From Hymenobacter sp. YC55 (lineage in GTDB: Bacteria > Bacteroidota > Bacteroidia > Cytophagales > Hymenobacteraceae), in NCBI RefSeq assembly GCF_029433095.1, contig NZ_JARNTX010000001.1:1550001-1614000 (forward strand): a stretch of DNA of 64,000 nt. The letters run 5' to 3'. Positions 35,025-43,800 of the stretch are shown one piece after another. Both the position numbers and the translations under genes were made by a program. The notes below the pieces were generated by a model that did not search any database, was not told the origin of the DNA, and saw only the letters and a list, made by a program, of their open reading frames with translations. The stretch's first letter is position 1; each line of letters starts with the position of its first letter.

Positions 35025-35032
35025 TATCTTTG
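35025..35032 (+). promoter_or_regulatory. -7 element of dnaN
   Basis: TAtcTTTG fits the Bacteroidota -7 box, 38 bases before the dnaN ATG. No good -33 element is seen. It supports the ATG at 35071 over the in-frame ATG at 34984. Confidence 0.45.
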
Positions 35033-35070
35033 TCTCCCTTCCCCCAAACACTTTCGACCCCTGCCTCTGT

Positions 35071-36195
35071 ATGAAGTTCATCGTCTCGTCTTCCGCCTTG
35101 CTCAAGCAACTCCAGAGCATCAATGGCGTGGTCACGAACAATCCCGTGGTGCCGATTCTGGAGAACTTCCTCTTCGAGATTGAGGAAGGAAAACTAACGA
35201 TTACGGCCTCTGACCTAGAGACCAGCATGATAACCGAGCTGCCCGTAGAAGCCCGCGAAGCAGGCCGTATTGCAGCCCCGGCCCGCATTTTGCTCGATAC
35301 GCTCAAGAACCTGCCCGACCAGCCCGTGACCTTCACGCTGGACGAGGAAACCTACACTATTGAAATTGCCAGCAGCAACGGCCGCTACAAACTAGCTGGC
35401 GAAAACGCTACCGATTTCCCGCGTGTACCCGTAGTAAAAGGGTCTACGCCGATTGAAATACCATCGTCTTCGCTGGCTCGGGCCATCAACAAAACCATCT
35501 TCGCGGTGAGCACCGACGAGTTGCGCCCCGCCATGACCGGCATTTTGGTGCAGTTAGCCGACAGCCAAGTAACGTTTGTAGCTACCGACGGCCACCGCTT
35601 GCTGCGCTACCGCCGCTCCGATGTAGGCGCTGGCCAGACCGCCAACCTGATTATTCCGCGCAAAGCTTTCAACCTGTTGAAAGGTGCTTTGCCCTCCGAG
35701 GCAACGCCAGTAAAAGTGGAGTTCAACAATTCCAATGCTTTCTTCAGCTTCAACCAGATGCGCCTCGTGTGCCGCCTGATCGACGAGCGGTACCCAGATT
35801 ACGAAAACGTAATTCCGGTGAGCAACCCCAACAAGCTCATCATCAGCCGTCAGGAAATCCTGAATTCGGTGAAGCGCATCAGCATCTACTCCAACAAAAC
35901 CACCCACCAAGTGCGCCTGCGCTTGGCCGGGTCCGAACTAACGGTTTCGGCCGAAGACTTGGACTTCAGCAACGAAGCCAACGAAAAGCTGCCTTGCCAG
36001 TACGACGGTGAGGACATGGAAATCGGCTTCAATGCCAAGTTCCTGCAGGAAATGCTGTCCAACATCGACTCCGAGGAAATCACCTTGGAATTGAGCACTC
36101 CTAATCGTGCGGGCTTGCTGATGCCAACCCTGGCCGACGACAACGAGAGCATTCTGATGCTGGTAATGCCGGTAATGCTCAACAACTACGTTTAA
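35071..36195 (+). CDS. dnaN: DNA polymerase III sliding clamp (beta subunit)
   Basis: A 374-residue ring-forming clamp that tethers DNA polymerase III. ATG 35071 (MKFIVSSSALLKQLQSINGV) gives the family's usual start and length; the frame extends upstream to 34984 through a promoter region. The three clamp domains follow: domain 1 to ~120 (LPDQPVTFTLDEETYTIEIA), domain 2 to ~245 (VATDGHRLLRYRRSD, the conserved ATDGHRL), and domain 3 ending in LVMPVMLNNYV (family MPMR-like end, here without Arg). It is not beside dnaA or gyrB, which are absent from the window. A terminator at 36217 separates it from gldC. Confidence 0.96.
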   Translation: MKFIVSSSALLKQLQSINGVVTNNPVVPILENFLFEIEEGKLTITASDLETSMITELPVEAREAGRIAAPARILLDTLKNLPDQPVTFTLDEETYTIEIASSNGRYKLAGENATDFPRVPVVKGSTPIEIPSSSLARAINKTIFAVSTDELRPAMTGILVQLADSQVTFVATDGHRLLRYRRSDVGAGQTANLIIPRKAFNLLKGALPSEATPVKVEFNNSNAFFSFNQMRLVCRLIDERYPDYENVIPVSNPNKLIISRQEILNSVKRISIYSNKTTHQVRLRLAGSELTVSAEDLDFSNEANEKLPCQYDGEDMEIGFNAKFLQEMLSNIDSEEITLELSTPNRAGLLMPTLADDNESILMLVMPVMLNNYV

Positions 36196-36216
36196 TAGCG
36201 TACTTATTGATTTGTT

Positions 36217-36250
36217 AAATGGCTGGTCGTTCTTGCGGCCGGCCATTTTT
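36217..36250 (+). terminator. Terminator of dnaN
   Basis: AAATGGC (36217-36223) pairs with GCCATTT, part of a longer imperfect stem with GG/CC, and is followed by TTTTT. Confidence 0.7.
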
Positions 36251-36266
36251 CTGTTTAGTAGTTTTG
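36233..36266 (+). promoter_or_regulatory. Promoter of gldC
   Basis: TAgtTTTG at 36259-36266 is a perfect -7 box, with TTG at 36233-36235 twenty-three bases upstream. It starts inside the dnaN terminator and lies 58 bases before the gldC ATG. Confidence 0.5.
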
Positions 36267-36324
36267 CAACTCCATCGACTAGCTGAAACCTGCCAGGTAG
36301 CTATTCACTCTCCAACCATTCGAC

Positions 36325-36663
36325 ATGAAGAAATCCGAAATTCGTTTCAGCATCGCCCTCGACGACCAGAAAGTGCCCGAGGCCATCAGCTGGACTGCCA
36401 CCGATGCCGGCCCTGATATTCACTTCGCCAAGGCTATCAACATTGCCCTTTGGGACCGTGACGAGCGTGGTACCATGAAAATAGACCTCTGGACCAAGGA
36501 AATGCCCGTTGATGAGATGAAGCGCTTTTACGTGGATACAATGGGCGCCATGGCCGAAAGCATCGTGACGGCCACCAACGACTCGGTTATGGCAACCAAA
36601 ATGCGCAACCTGTGCAAGGAACTCATGAACCACATCGACGAAGAGGAGAGAAAGCAAGGCTAG
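36325..36663 (+). CDS. gldC: Gliding motility protein GldC
   Basis: A 112-residue protein matching GldC from end to end: MKKSEIRFSIALDDQKVPEA, ISWTATDAG, then FAKAINIALWDRDERGTMKI, DLWTKEMPVDEMKRFYVDTM and the acidic tail ELMNHIDEEERKQG. There is no signal peptide; it is presumed cytosolic. In Flavobacterium, loss of GldC weakens gliding but does not abolish it. It has its own promoter after dnaN and ends at a 20-bp perfect terminator. Confidence 0.93.
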   Translation: MKKSEIRFSIALDDQKVPEAISWTATDAGPDIHFAKAINIALWDRDERGTMKIDLWTKEMPVDEMKRFYVDTMGAMAESIVTATNDSVMATKMRNLCKELMNHIDEEERKQG

Positions 36664-36704
36664 CCTGAAGTAGCTGCTTCCGTAGCATAAGCCTTAGTGT
36701 CTTG

Positions 36705-36749
36705 CAACAGAAAGCCCCATCAGCGCACTGCTGATGGGGCTTTCTGTTG
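36705..36749. terminator. Bidirectional terminator
   Basis: A 20-bp perfect stem (36705-36724 with 36730-36749) with loop GCACT; the arm includes AGAAAGCCCCATCAGC. It lies between convergent genes ending at 36663 and 36771. Confidence 0.92.
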
Positions 36750-36770
36750 TAAAGGACCGAAAGAGTTTTA

Positions 36771-37283
36771 CTAACGAGTTTGCTTGGGAGCTGGGGTACG
36801 GGCCGGGGCAATAACAGCACCGCCACTGGCCGGCGATGGGTTTTGTACCGACTTCACGAAGTTGGAGTTCACGTTTGCCGTGCGCGAAGCATAGTCCCGG
36901 TCGTATTTGCGGTACGCGGAGCGGGAGTCGTAGTAGTTACTGTATTGATCGTTGGAAAGGACGGCTTGCAGTTCCTTGTCTCGCTCTTTGCAAACTACGT
37001 CGCACTGCTGGGTAATGAGTTGGTTGTTGCCAGCGTAGCGCTGCTCAATGGCGGCCATCTTGGCAACCTTATCTTCGTTGATGGCCCGTAGGCGGGTAGA
37101 CTGATAGCCGTTCAGACGCAGGTCGCGCGCCATTTGGTCGGAAAGGCGCTTGGCACGTTCCTGTACTTGGGTCGAGCGCGACGACTGGGCTTTATCGGCA
37201 GGAGCGAGGGATGGCTGTTGCTGAGCCTGAATGCTAAGTGTGCTAGCAAGCAGCAGTAAGGCGAGGGCAAGTTGCTTTCTCAT
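36771..37283 (-). CDS. Small secreted helical protein of unknown function
   Basis: A 170-residue exported protein. ATG 37283 gives MRKQLALALLLLASTLSIQA, a clean signal peptide; the ATG at 37298 adds five residues. The mature part is helical and charged (RAKRLSDQMARDLRLNGYQS, LRAINEDKVAKMAAIEQRYA), with ITQQCDVVCKERDKELQAVL and SNDQYSNYYD, in the manner of Spy/LTxxQ-like periplasmic proteins, where a C-terminal LSxDQ..Y segment is usual. The tail is Pro/Ala-rich. Periplasmic chaperone-like function is only a guess. Confidence 0.7.
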   Translation of the reverse strand: MRKQLALALLLLASTLSIQAQQQPSLAPADKAQSSRSTQVQERAKRLSDQMARDLRLNGYQSTRLRAINEDKVAKMAAIEQRYAGNNQLITQQCDVVCKERDKELQAVLSNDQYSNYYDSRSAYRKYDRDYASRTANVNSNFVKSVQNPSPASGGAVIAPARTPAPKQTR

Positions 37284-37316
37284 CGGTCGATATATCAATA
37301 TGAAGTTGAAAAAGAA

Positions 37317-37359
37317 GACATCCAGCTGCTTACAGATAAATTGTAGGCTGCCGGATGTC
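37317..37359 (-). terminator. Terminator downstream of dcd
   Basis: GACATCCAGCTGCTTAC (37317-37333) pairs with GTAGGCTGCCGGATGTC (37343-37359) with two mismatches. On the minus strand it is followed by TTCTTTTT. Confidence 0.7.
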
Positions 37360-37455
37360 TCTTCCTAACGAAAAACAGTGCCAAGGAGTTTATGGCAAGT
37401 GCTGAGTTTCTCAAGAAATTAATTGCTTGATCTATTACAGCTCGCCAACGACTTC

Positions 37456-37992
37456 TTAAAAGCTATTTTTCCACATCATCGACTCCACTGGCCTGTCGGT
37501 GCGGTCGTTGTATTTGGCGTTGGCTTTGCGGTTGTAGAAGGTCTCAACGTCGCCTTGCACGGTGAAGTAGATGAGCTGGCCCACTGGCATGCCGTGGTAG
37601 ACCCGTACCGGCATCGAGACGCTAATTTCCAGGGTCCAGTGGTTGCAGAAGCCAATGTCGCCTTTGCCGGCCGTTGCGTGGATGTCGATGCCAAGGCGGC
37701 CGACGCTGCTCTTCCCTTCAAGAAAGGGTACGTGGGCGTGGCTTTCGGTGTACTCCTCCGTCACGCCTAAGTAGAGCACGCCGGGTTGCAGCACGAAGCC
37801 TTCGGCCGGAATTTCGAATTGCTCTATCTCGTTGTGTTTGCGGGCATCCAGCACGGCGTCGCGGTAGGTAGCGAGGTAACGGCCCAGGTGCACATCGTAG
37901 GAATTGGTGCCCAGACACGTGCGGTCATAGGGCTCGATAACGATGTTGCCTCGCTCAATTTCGGCGAGAATTTGCTGGTCGGTAAGGATCAT
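37456..37992 (-). CDS. dcd: dCTP deaminase
   Basis: A 178-residue cytosolic enzyme that deaminates dCTP to dUTP on the route to dTTP. It fits the family along its length: MILTDQQILAEIERGNIVIE at the start, LGTNSYDVHLGRYLATY, FLEGKSSVGRLGIDIHATAG (substrate-binding SSxGRxG), GFCNHWTLEISV with the catalytic Glu, and MPVGQLIYFTVQGDVE. The homotrimeric fold is shared with dUTPase, but the SSVGRLGI block and length favour the deaminase. It begins 24 bases after the stop of the 38016-38861 gene on the same strand, so the two are probably co-transcribed. Confidence 0.93.
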   Translation of the reverse strand: MILTDQQILAEIERGNIVIEPYDRTCLGTNSYDVHLGRYLATYRDAVLDARKHNEIEQFEIPAEGFVLQPGVLYLGVTEEYTESHAHVPFLEGKSSVGRLGIDIHATAGKGDIGFCNHWTLEISVSMPVRVYHGMPVGQLIYFTVQGDVETFYNRKANAKYNDRTDRPVESMMWKNSF

Positions 37993-38015
37993 AAAGGGGA
38001 GGGGATGCTGAAGTA

Positions 38016-38861
38016 TTACGTGTTCTCGTCCTCGTCTTCGTAGCGGTCTTCGGGCAAGGCGTTGGCAGAGCGGCGTATAGTAGGAGGAGTACCCTTTTGG
38101 CGGTCTAGCTCGTCGGTGAGAACGTCGAGGCGGCTGCGAAGGTCGGGCAAAACGCTGGTAAGCAGGAATAGCAGCAGCAGCACGGAGGCACCAGACAGCA
38201 TTAGGGTCAAGTAGTCCACCCAGTCGTGCTCTACGGCTCTGTCAAGCGTTCTGGGGCTGACAGCAGGAGTAGTGGTAGTAGCCGCGGTGGGAGCCGTCTC
38301 TTCGGGCTCAGTAGTTAGGGGAGCGTCCACGTCGGCGGGAGGGACAGCAGCGCCGTCGGCAGCTAGCTCATCGGGAGCAGCATCTTCGGAGGCGTTGAAC
38401 TGAGCAGCGCTCTGCTGAATAAAGCGCTCCAGGCCCCGGATAAGGGACACCCGCTCGTCGCGGGGCAGCACCCGAACAAAGAACTCGAAGTTTTTGTCGA
38501 CTAAAATACTGCGCAGCTGTTTTTCAAACTCGGCTAAGTCGGTGCGGCCGCGGCCGAAGCGGTTTTTGTAGCGCTCCGAAACTCCGTTATAATTCTGAAA
38601 CAGCTTTTGCAAATCAGCGCGGCCGTCGAAATCGTTGAATTCTTTCCGAGCCTTAGCGGTACGTAGCGAGACAGGAAATTTGCGCCGTGTAAATGACTTG
38701 TCGTACACGGTTTCCATGGTTCGGAAATTCAACTCATCAACGGTACGGTCGAACAGGCGTTTGTTGGTAGCAGCTGCCGATTCCGTCTGGGCCTTGAGTA
38801 GGTTAGGCGTTGCAAGCCATAAAACCAGGAATAGCGGCAGAAAGAGTCGAAGTCGAGGCAT
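38016..38861 (-). CDS. Membrane-anchored protein of unknown function
   Basis: A 281-residue protein. ATG 38861 gives the signal peptide MPRLRLFLPLFLVLWLATPN; the frame from 38969 adds 36 basic residues and crosses a promoter-like site (CAAAGGTA at 38883-38890, i.e. TAccTTTG on the coding strand). The mature part has an N-terminal charged helical domain (FRTMETVYDKSFTRRKFPVS, REFNDFDGRADLQKLFQNYN), a long Ala/Thr/Pro/acidic linker and one transmembrane helix near 218-240 (LTLMLSGASVLLLLFLLTSV) before an acidic tail ending EDEDENT. No domain recognised. It is upstream of dcd. Confidence 0.65.
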   Translation of the reverse strand: MPRLRLFLPLFLVLWLATPNLLKAQTESAAATNKRLFDRTVDELNFRTMETVYDKSFTRRKFPVSLRTAKARKEFNDFDGRADLQKLFQNYNGVSERYKNRFGRGRTDLAEFEKQLRSILVDKNFEFFVRVLPRDERVSLIRGLERFIQQSAAQFNASEDAAPDELAADGAAVPPADVDAPLTTEPEETAPTAATTTTPAVSPRTLDRAVEHDWVDYLTLMLSGASVLLLLFLLTSVLPDLRSRLDVLTDELDRQKGTPPTIRRSANALPEDRYEDEDENT

Positions 38862-39469
38862 AGAGGCGAGGAAGTTTAGCGGCAAAGGTAACCGCTGTTT
38901 GCCCCGGAATCTACTGCTAGCGTCAATTTGCTGCTTTTTAGGTTTGAATTCAACACTACGATTTGTCAAGGAAATAAGTAGTGTAAATAAGCTAAGTAAT
39001 GAAGCAAAATAAACTAGCGGATAAATTTAAATTTATATAAGACTTAATTTGCTAAGCGTAATTACTGACAGCGAAAATTGTGAAATATTTTATTGTTTGA
39101 TACTAAACGCACGTTAAATTATAATGCTGTTTATTCCATTAAACTAAGCGCTGCATATCTTTTCTATTTGATCAGTATTAGCAGCAATACTACTGCGAAG
39201 AAAACCTATATATAGTGCCAGGCTTTTATTACTAAATTGTTAGCAAGGGCCTATTTGCAGGTTATTAGTTGGATAAATGTAATTTGTATTATGTAAAGTG
39301 TGTTAAACTATTTTAATAATTATAGCAAATTATTTTATTGCCTGAACTATATAGGCAGTAATGTTATTAGTGTCACTTGATATTGCATAGCTAATTTTGT
39401 TGCCCGTTCCTTCAGAGGGGTCTTGGCTTGCAATTTCCAGTTGATTTCAAAATAACATTTGTGCTGTTA
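38862..39469. other. AT-rich intergenic region
   Basis: About 600 bases, among the most AT-rich of the window, between divergent genes. Apart from the TAccTTTG element on the minus strand (38883-38890) and a small hairpin GCCT...AGGC near 39341-39356, no gene, repeat or strong signal is visible. It may hold long upstream control regions for the nuclease gene. Confidence 0.5.
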
Positions 39470-40807
39470 ATGAAGAAAAAATTACTTGGATGTAGTAGCC
39501 TACTGCTGCTACTGCCATGCTTTTCCTTTTACACGGAAAGTATCAACAATTCTTCTCTCTGGCGAGTGCCGTTCGCCCAAAACACAGAAGAAGCTTTTGA
39601 AATAGGCGTGAAGCCGGATTACTCCAACGGGTCGGTGGCCCTTAGCACGGGTAGCTGGACGCTGGACGACGCAGTGCTAGGCAACACGGCAGCCGACCAC
39701 AAAAACGGAGCTCAGGCCGTGCGCTTGCAACAGGGTGGGAGCCTAACGATGGAGTTCTTTCTGCCCACAGGCGCGTCTACCATAACCGTGCAGCACGCCG
39801 TGTATGGTACCGATGCGAGCAGCAGCTGGGAGCTTTTCGCTCAGTCGGAATCGTGCAACTGCAACAAGTGGACAAAGGTTGGCTCAACGGTACTGACGAG
39901 TTCTTCTGTTTTGCAGACGGCAGCTTTCACGGTTAATATTTCGGGTCGCGTCAAGTTCGAGATTCGCAAAACTTCCGGTGGCAAAGCCCGCCTCAACATC
40001 GACGATTTTGCCGTCACGGAATTTGGGGTGGCGCAGCCTTCCCTCGATAACAGCAGCCTCGCGTTGGGCAACCCGAGCGGCGCTGTAGAAGATGTTAATA
40101 GCCCCAACAACTATTTGCTGGTGAAGCCGCAGTTTACGGTGGGTTACAACCGTGACCAAGGCAAGCCCAACTGGGTAAGCTGGCACCTCGATATGGATGA
40201 CCGAGGTACTTCTGATCGGCAAGATGACTTCCGCAACGATCCTGCGCTGCCAGCCGGCTGGTATCAGGTACAGTCCAACAGCTACAATGGCAGCGTTACG
40301 GGGTTTGACCGGGGCCATAACTGCCCCTCGGCCGACCGTACCTCGTCGGTGGAAAACAACTCGGCTACGTTTTTCATGACGAACATGATGCCGCAGTCGT
40401 CGAAAAACAACCAGGGCCCGTGGGCTAAATTAGAAGATTACACCCGCACTTTCTTGCCCGGCAACGAGATGTACGTTGTATGCGGTAGCTACGGAAAGGG
40501 AGGCATTGGAGCAACCAACGGGTACTACGAGACATTGGATAATGGCCGCATCACGGTGCCCTCCAACTGCTGGAAGGTTATCGTTATTCTGCCAGTTGGT
40601 ATCAACGATGCGGCCCGGGTAAACGCCAACACCCGCGTCATCGCCGTGAACATGCCCAACATCAACGCAATCGACGCAAACTGGGGCACCTACCGCACCA
40701 CCGTTGATGCCATTGAGGCCGCTACTGGCTACGACTTGCTGTCGAACCTGCCAGTTGAAGTGCAGAATGCCATTGAGTCGAAAGTTGACAACGGCCCGGT
40801 ATTGTAA
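39470..40807 (+). CDS. Secreted DNA/RNA non-specific endonuclease
   Basis: A 445-residue exported nuclease. ATG 39470 (MKKKLLGCSSLLLLLPCFSF) gives a signal peptide; the frame opens at 39428. Residues ~40-200 form a beta-sandwich module (LSTGSWTLDDAVLGNTAADH... ISGRVKFEIRKTSGGKARLN) frequent before nucleases in Bacteroidota. Residues ~215-440 are the Serratia-type beta-beta-alpha-metal nuclease with DRGHNCPSADR (catalytic His) and FFMTNMMPQSSKNNQGPWA (metal-binding Asn). It would degrade DNA and RNA outside the cell or in the periplasm. It is followed after 42 bases by the large T9SS protein on the same strand; no T9SS sorting domain is present in the nuclease itself. Confidence 0.92.
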   Translation: MKKKLLGCSSLLLLLPCFSFYTESINNSSLWRVPFAQNTEEAFEIGVKPDYSNGSVALSTGSWTLDDAVLGNTAADHKNGAQAVRLQQGGSLTMEFFLPTGASTITVQHAVYGTDASSSWELFAQSESCNCNKWTKVGSTVLTSSSVLQTAAFTVNISGRVKFEIRKTSGGKARLNIDDFAVTEFGVAQPSLDNSSLALGNPSGAVEDVNSPNNYLLVKPQFTVGYNRDQGKPNWVSWHLDMDDRGTSDRQDDFRNDPALPAGWYQVQSNSYNGSVTGFDRGHNCPSADRTSSVENNSATFFMTNMMPQSSKNNQGPWAKLEDYTRTFLPGNEMYVVCGSYGKGGIGATNGYYETLDNGRITVPSNCWKVIVILPVGINDAARVNANTRVIAVNMPNINAIDANWGTYRTTVDAIEAATGYDLLSNLPVEVQNAIESKVDNGPVL

Positions 40808-40849
40808 GGCCACTTCCTTCCAGATTTTCCCAACGACATCATCGTCTAT

Positions 40850-43800
40850 ATGACACAGTTTTATAAAGCTGCTCGGAAGCTTGGATACTTGCCGGCCTTC
40901 CTAGTGTGCTTGTTCTTTTTCACTACTCAGCTAAGCTGGGGACAGACAGTGCCTTATCCACTTGCGGGCGGAACGTACACGGAGAACTTCAACGATATTG
41001 CTAACTGGGGAGACAACTTCGTCGGTGGAAGCGGCGCTAATCGATTTGGAGTGGCTTCTCCCCAGGTGCCATCTACACTGCCTAGCTCGAACAAGGTTTT
41101 TGTAACTGGTACGGCTGGAGGAGTGCAAAAAGTAGGCAGCACGGCTATTGCTTTATTAGCAGTTGGCAGTGATAACGCAACTGCCACCGCCTTTGACCTG
41201 TACCTTGATTTTAGTGACGTTGCTGCTGGTACTATCAGCTTAGATTGGGCGCAGATTACCAACTCAACCGGCAATCGGCAATCTACTTTTAAGTTACAAA
41301 CCAATACGGGCTCAGGCGGGCTATTTGTCGATTTACCCCAAACAACTGTTGTTATTACCAACGGCGAGGCCTCATCGGGCAAGCTAACGAATATTGCCTT
41401 GCCAGCAGCGTTCAATAACAATCCTGCCGCTAAGATTCGCTTCTATATAACGCCTACTGCCAGCAGTAACTCACCAAGCGGTAGCCGACCAAAGATTAGC
41501 GTTGACAACGTTCAGATAACTTCAAGTGCAACGGGTGGTGTTCCTGTTGCTGCAATCAGTACCAGCGCTGTCACGTCGTCTTCCTTCTGTGTTACTTCCG
41601 CTGAGGGCAGTAGCCCGTTCAACGTTGCGTACACGACTACTGGCACTATTACGGGTACGTTCAAAGCGCAGCTGTCCAATGCTTCGGGCAGTTTCACAAC
41701 CGGCACTACCATTATTGGCGAGGGAACTAACTCGCCCATTGCAGCCACTATTCCGTCTAGCACGGCCAGCGGTACCGGCTACCGGGTGCGCGTGATAAAT
41801 GAATCCGCGGCCATCAACGGTACCGACAACGGCGCTAATCTGACTGTCAACCTTGGCTCGGCAACCAATTCGGTAACCGTAACGCCAACTGCGGCACAGA
41901 ACATTACCCTAACGGGTTCTGGTACCGCGTTGAGCGCCACGGCCGCTACGGGTTCTACTTTCACCTGGCAATACGGCACAAGTGCTACTGGTCCTTTCAC
42001 TACAACGCTTGCTAGCGCCACCGGCGCTACCTACCAGCCTAAGGGCGCAGACTTCGGTGCGGCGGGTACCTATTATGTAATTGCCAACGCAAGTGCCACT
42101 ACACCTTGCGGCCCGGTCACTGGTAAGAGCGAATCGGTTGCCATTACGGTATCGGCGCCACAGCCAGAAGTTACCACGTCCGTGGCAGCTGTGCCCGCTT
42201 TCGGTGGTACCGCAGTGGGTGCTGCTTCGGCTGCAAAAAGCTTCACGGTTAGTGGTACCGGTCTGACTTCAGCGCTAGTGGTTACGCCACCAGCTGGGTT
42301 TGAAATTCGCACGGGTACGCAGCCGTTTGCTTGCTGCGCTATTCAGCTTCAACCCAACAACGGCACCGTAAACACAACAACGATTGAGGTGCGCTTTGCC
42401 CCCACCGCGGCGCAAACGTACCAGGCCGCTATTCCGGTAACTAGTACTGGCTTTCCCGACAAGGCTATAGCCGTGAGCGGCGCTAGCACAGCGCCCGTAT
42501 ACCCCGCTACGGTTAGCACAGCCGCATTGACCAACGTTGCGTCAACAAGCGTTACGACGGGTGGCACCATTGAGCCCGACGGCGGTAGCCCAGTTACGGC
42601 TCGTGGCGTGGTGTGGGCCAAAACGCCTAACCCCGTGCTCGGTACGTTGAAAACCGCTGATGGTGCTGGAACAGGAACGTTTGCCAGTACCATTGGGGGG
42701 CTGGTGCCCGGCACTACTTATTATGTGCGGGCGTATGCCACCAACACCGCTGGAACAACTTACGGTGAAGAATTTACCTTGACCACCGTAGAAGTACTAC
42801 TCGCAACCGAACCTACGCAGTCGGCCGCATTGGCAGCTAGCCAAGTCACCAGCAATTCCATCCGGTTGGCTTTGAACGGCGGCAACGGAGCCAAGCATTT
42901 GGTGGTAGCGCGCATTGGCGGGGCCGTAGATGCAACTCCTGTTGATGCTACCACTTATGCAGACAGCACAGTGTTCAGCAAAGGAGCAGTGCTCGGCACC
43001 GGCAATTACGTGGTATACGCGGGCACCAGCGACACAGTACTGGTAAGCGGCCTGCGGCCAAGCACAGCGTACTCGTTTGCCGTTTTCGAGTACAACGACA
43101 ACAACATGCCGTATGCCGAAAACTACCTGACTACTGTACCTGGCAAGCTAAGCAAAACCACATTGGCACTGCCAGCGGCGCTGCTGCTAGAAGAAAACTT
43201 CAACTACACGGCAGATGCAGACCTAACTTCTACCAACAATTGGACCGCACACAGCAGTGGTGGAACCAGCCCTATCAAGGTTACAACTAACGACCTGAAG
43301 TATGATAGCTATGGCGCCAGCAACATCGGTAATGCGGTAGCGCTGAAAACCAGCGGCGAAGACCTGAACCGAAAGTTTAGCCCGGTGTATGCCCGCACGC
43401 CAGTGTATGCCTCGCTCTTAGTGAACGTAACTAGCGCTTCAGAAACCGGTGATTATTTCTTTCACTTGGGCACCGCTACCACCAACTCCAGCTTTTATAA
43501 GGGCCGGGTATACGTTCGGAGCGGCGCGGCAGGTAAAATCCAGTTTGGTCTCAGCAATAACACCAACCCTGGGCCTAAGTACTCGACCATCGACTACGAC
43601 CTGAAAACCACCTACTTATTAGTAATTAAGTACGGGTTTGATGAAACGGGTAACACAGCGCAGCTCTTTGTTAACCCGGCGTTGAATGCCGAGCCAGCTA
43701 CTGCCGAAATCGAAGCCACGGAAACGGGCAGTTCACCTTCAGATATTGGGTCGGTTGCTCTGCGTCAGGGCGCTAGCGCCAATGCGGCTGAATTGACAGT

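Noticed and set aside
35071..36195. Replication origin region because dnaN is present
   Set aside because: No dnaA, recF or gyrB adjoin and no DnaA-box array is visible; in Bacteroidota dnaN is often away from the origin.
38862..39469. Possible RNA gene or origin in the AT-rich gap
   Set aside because: No cloverleaf, no conserved RNA motif and no DnaA-box cluster could be seen by eye.
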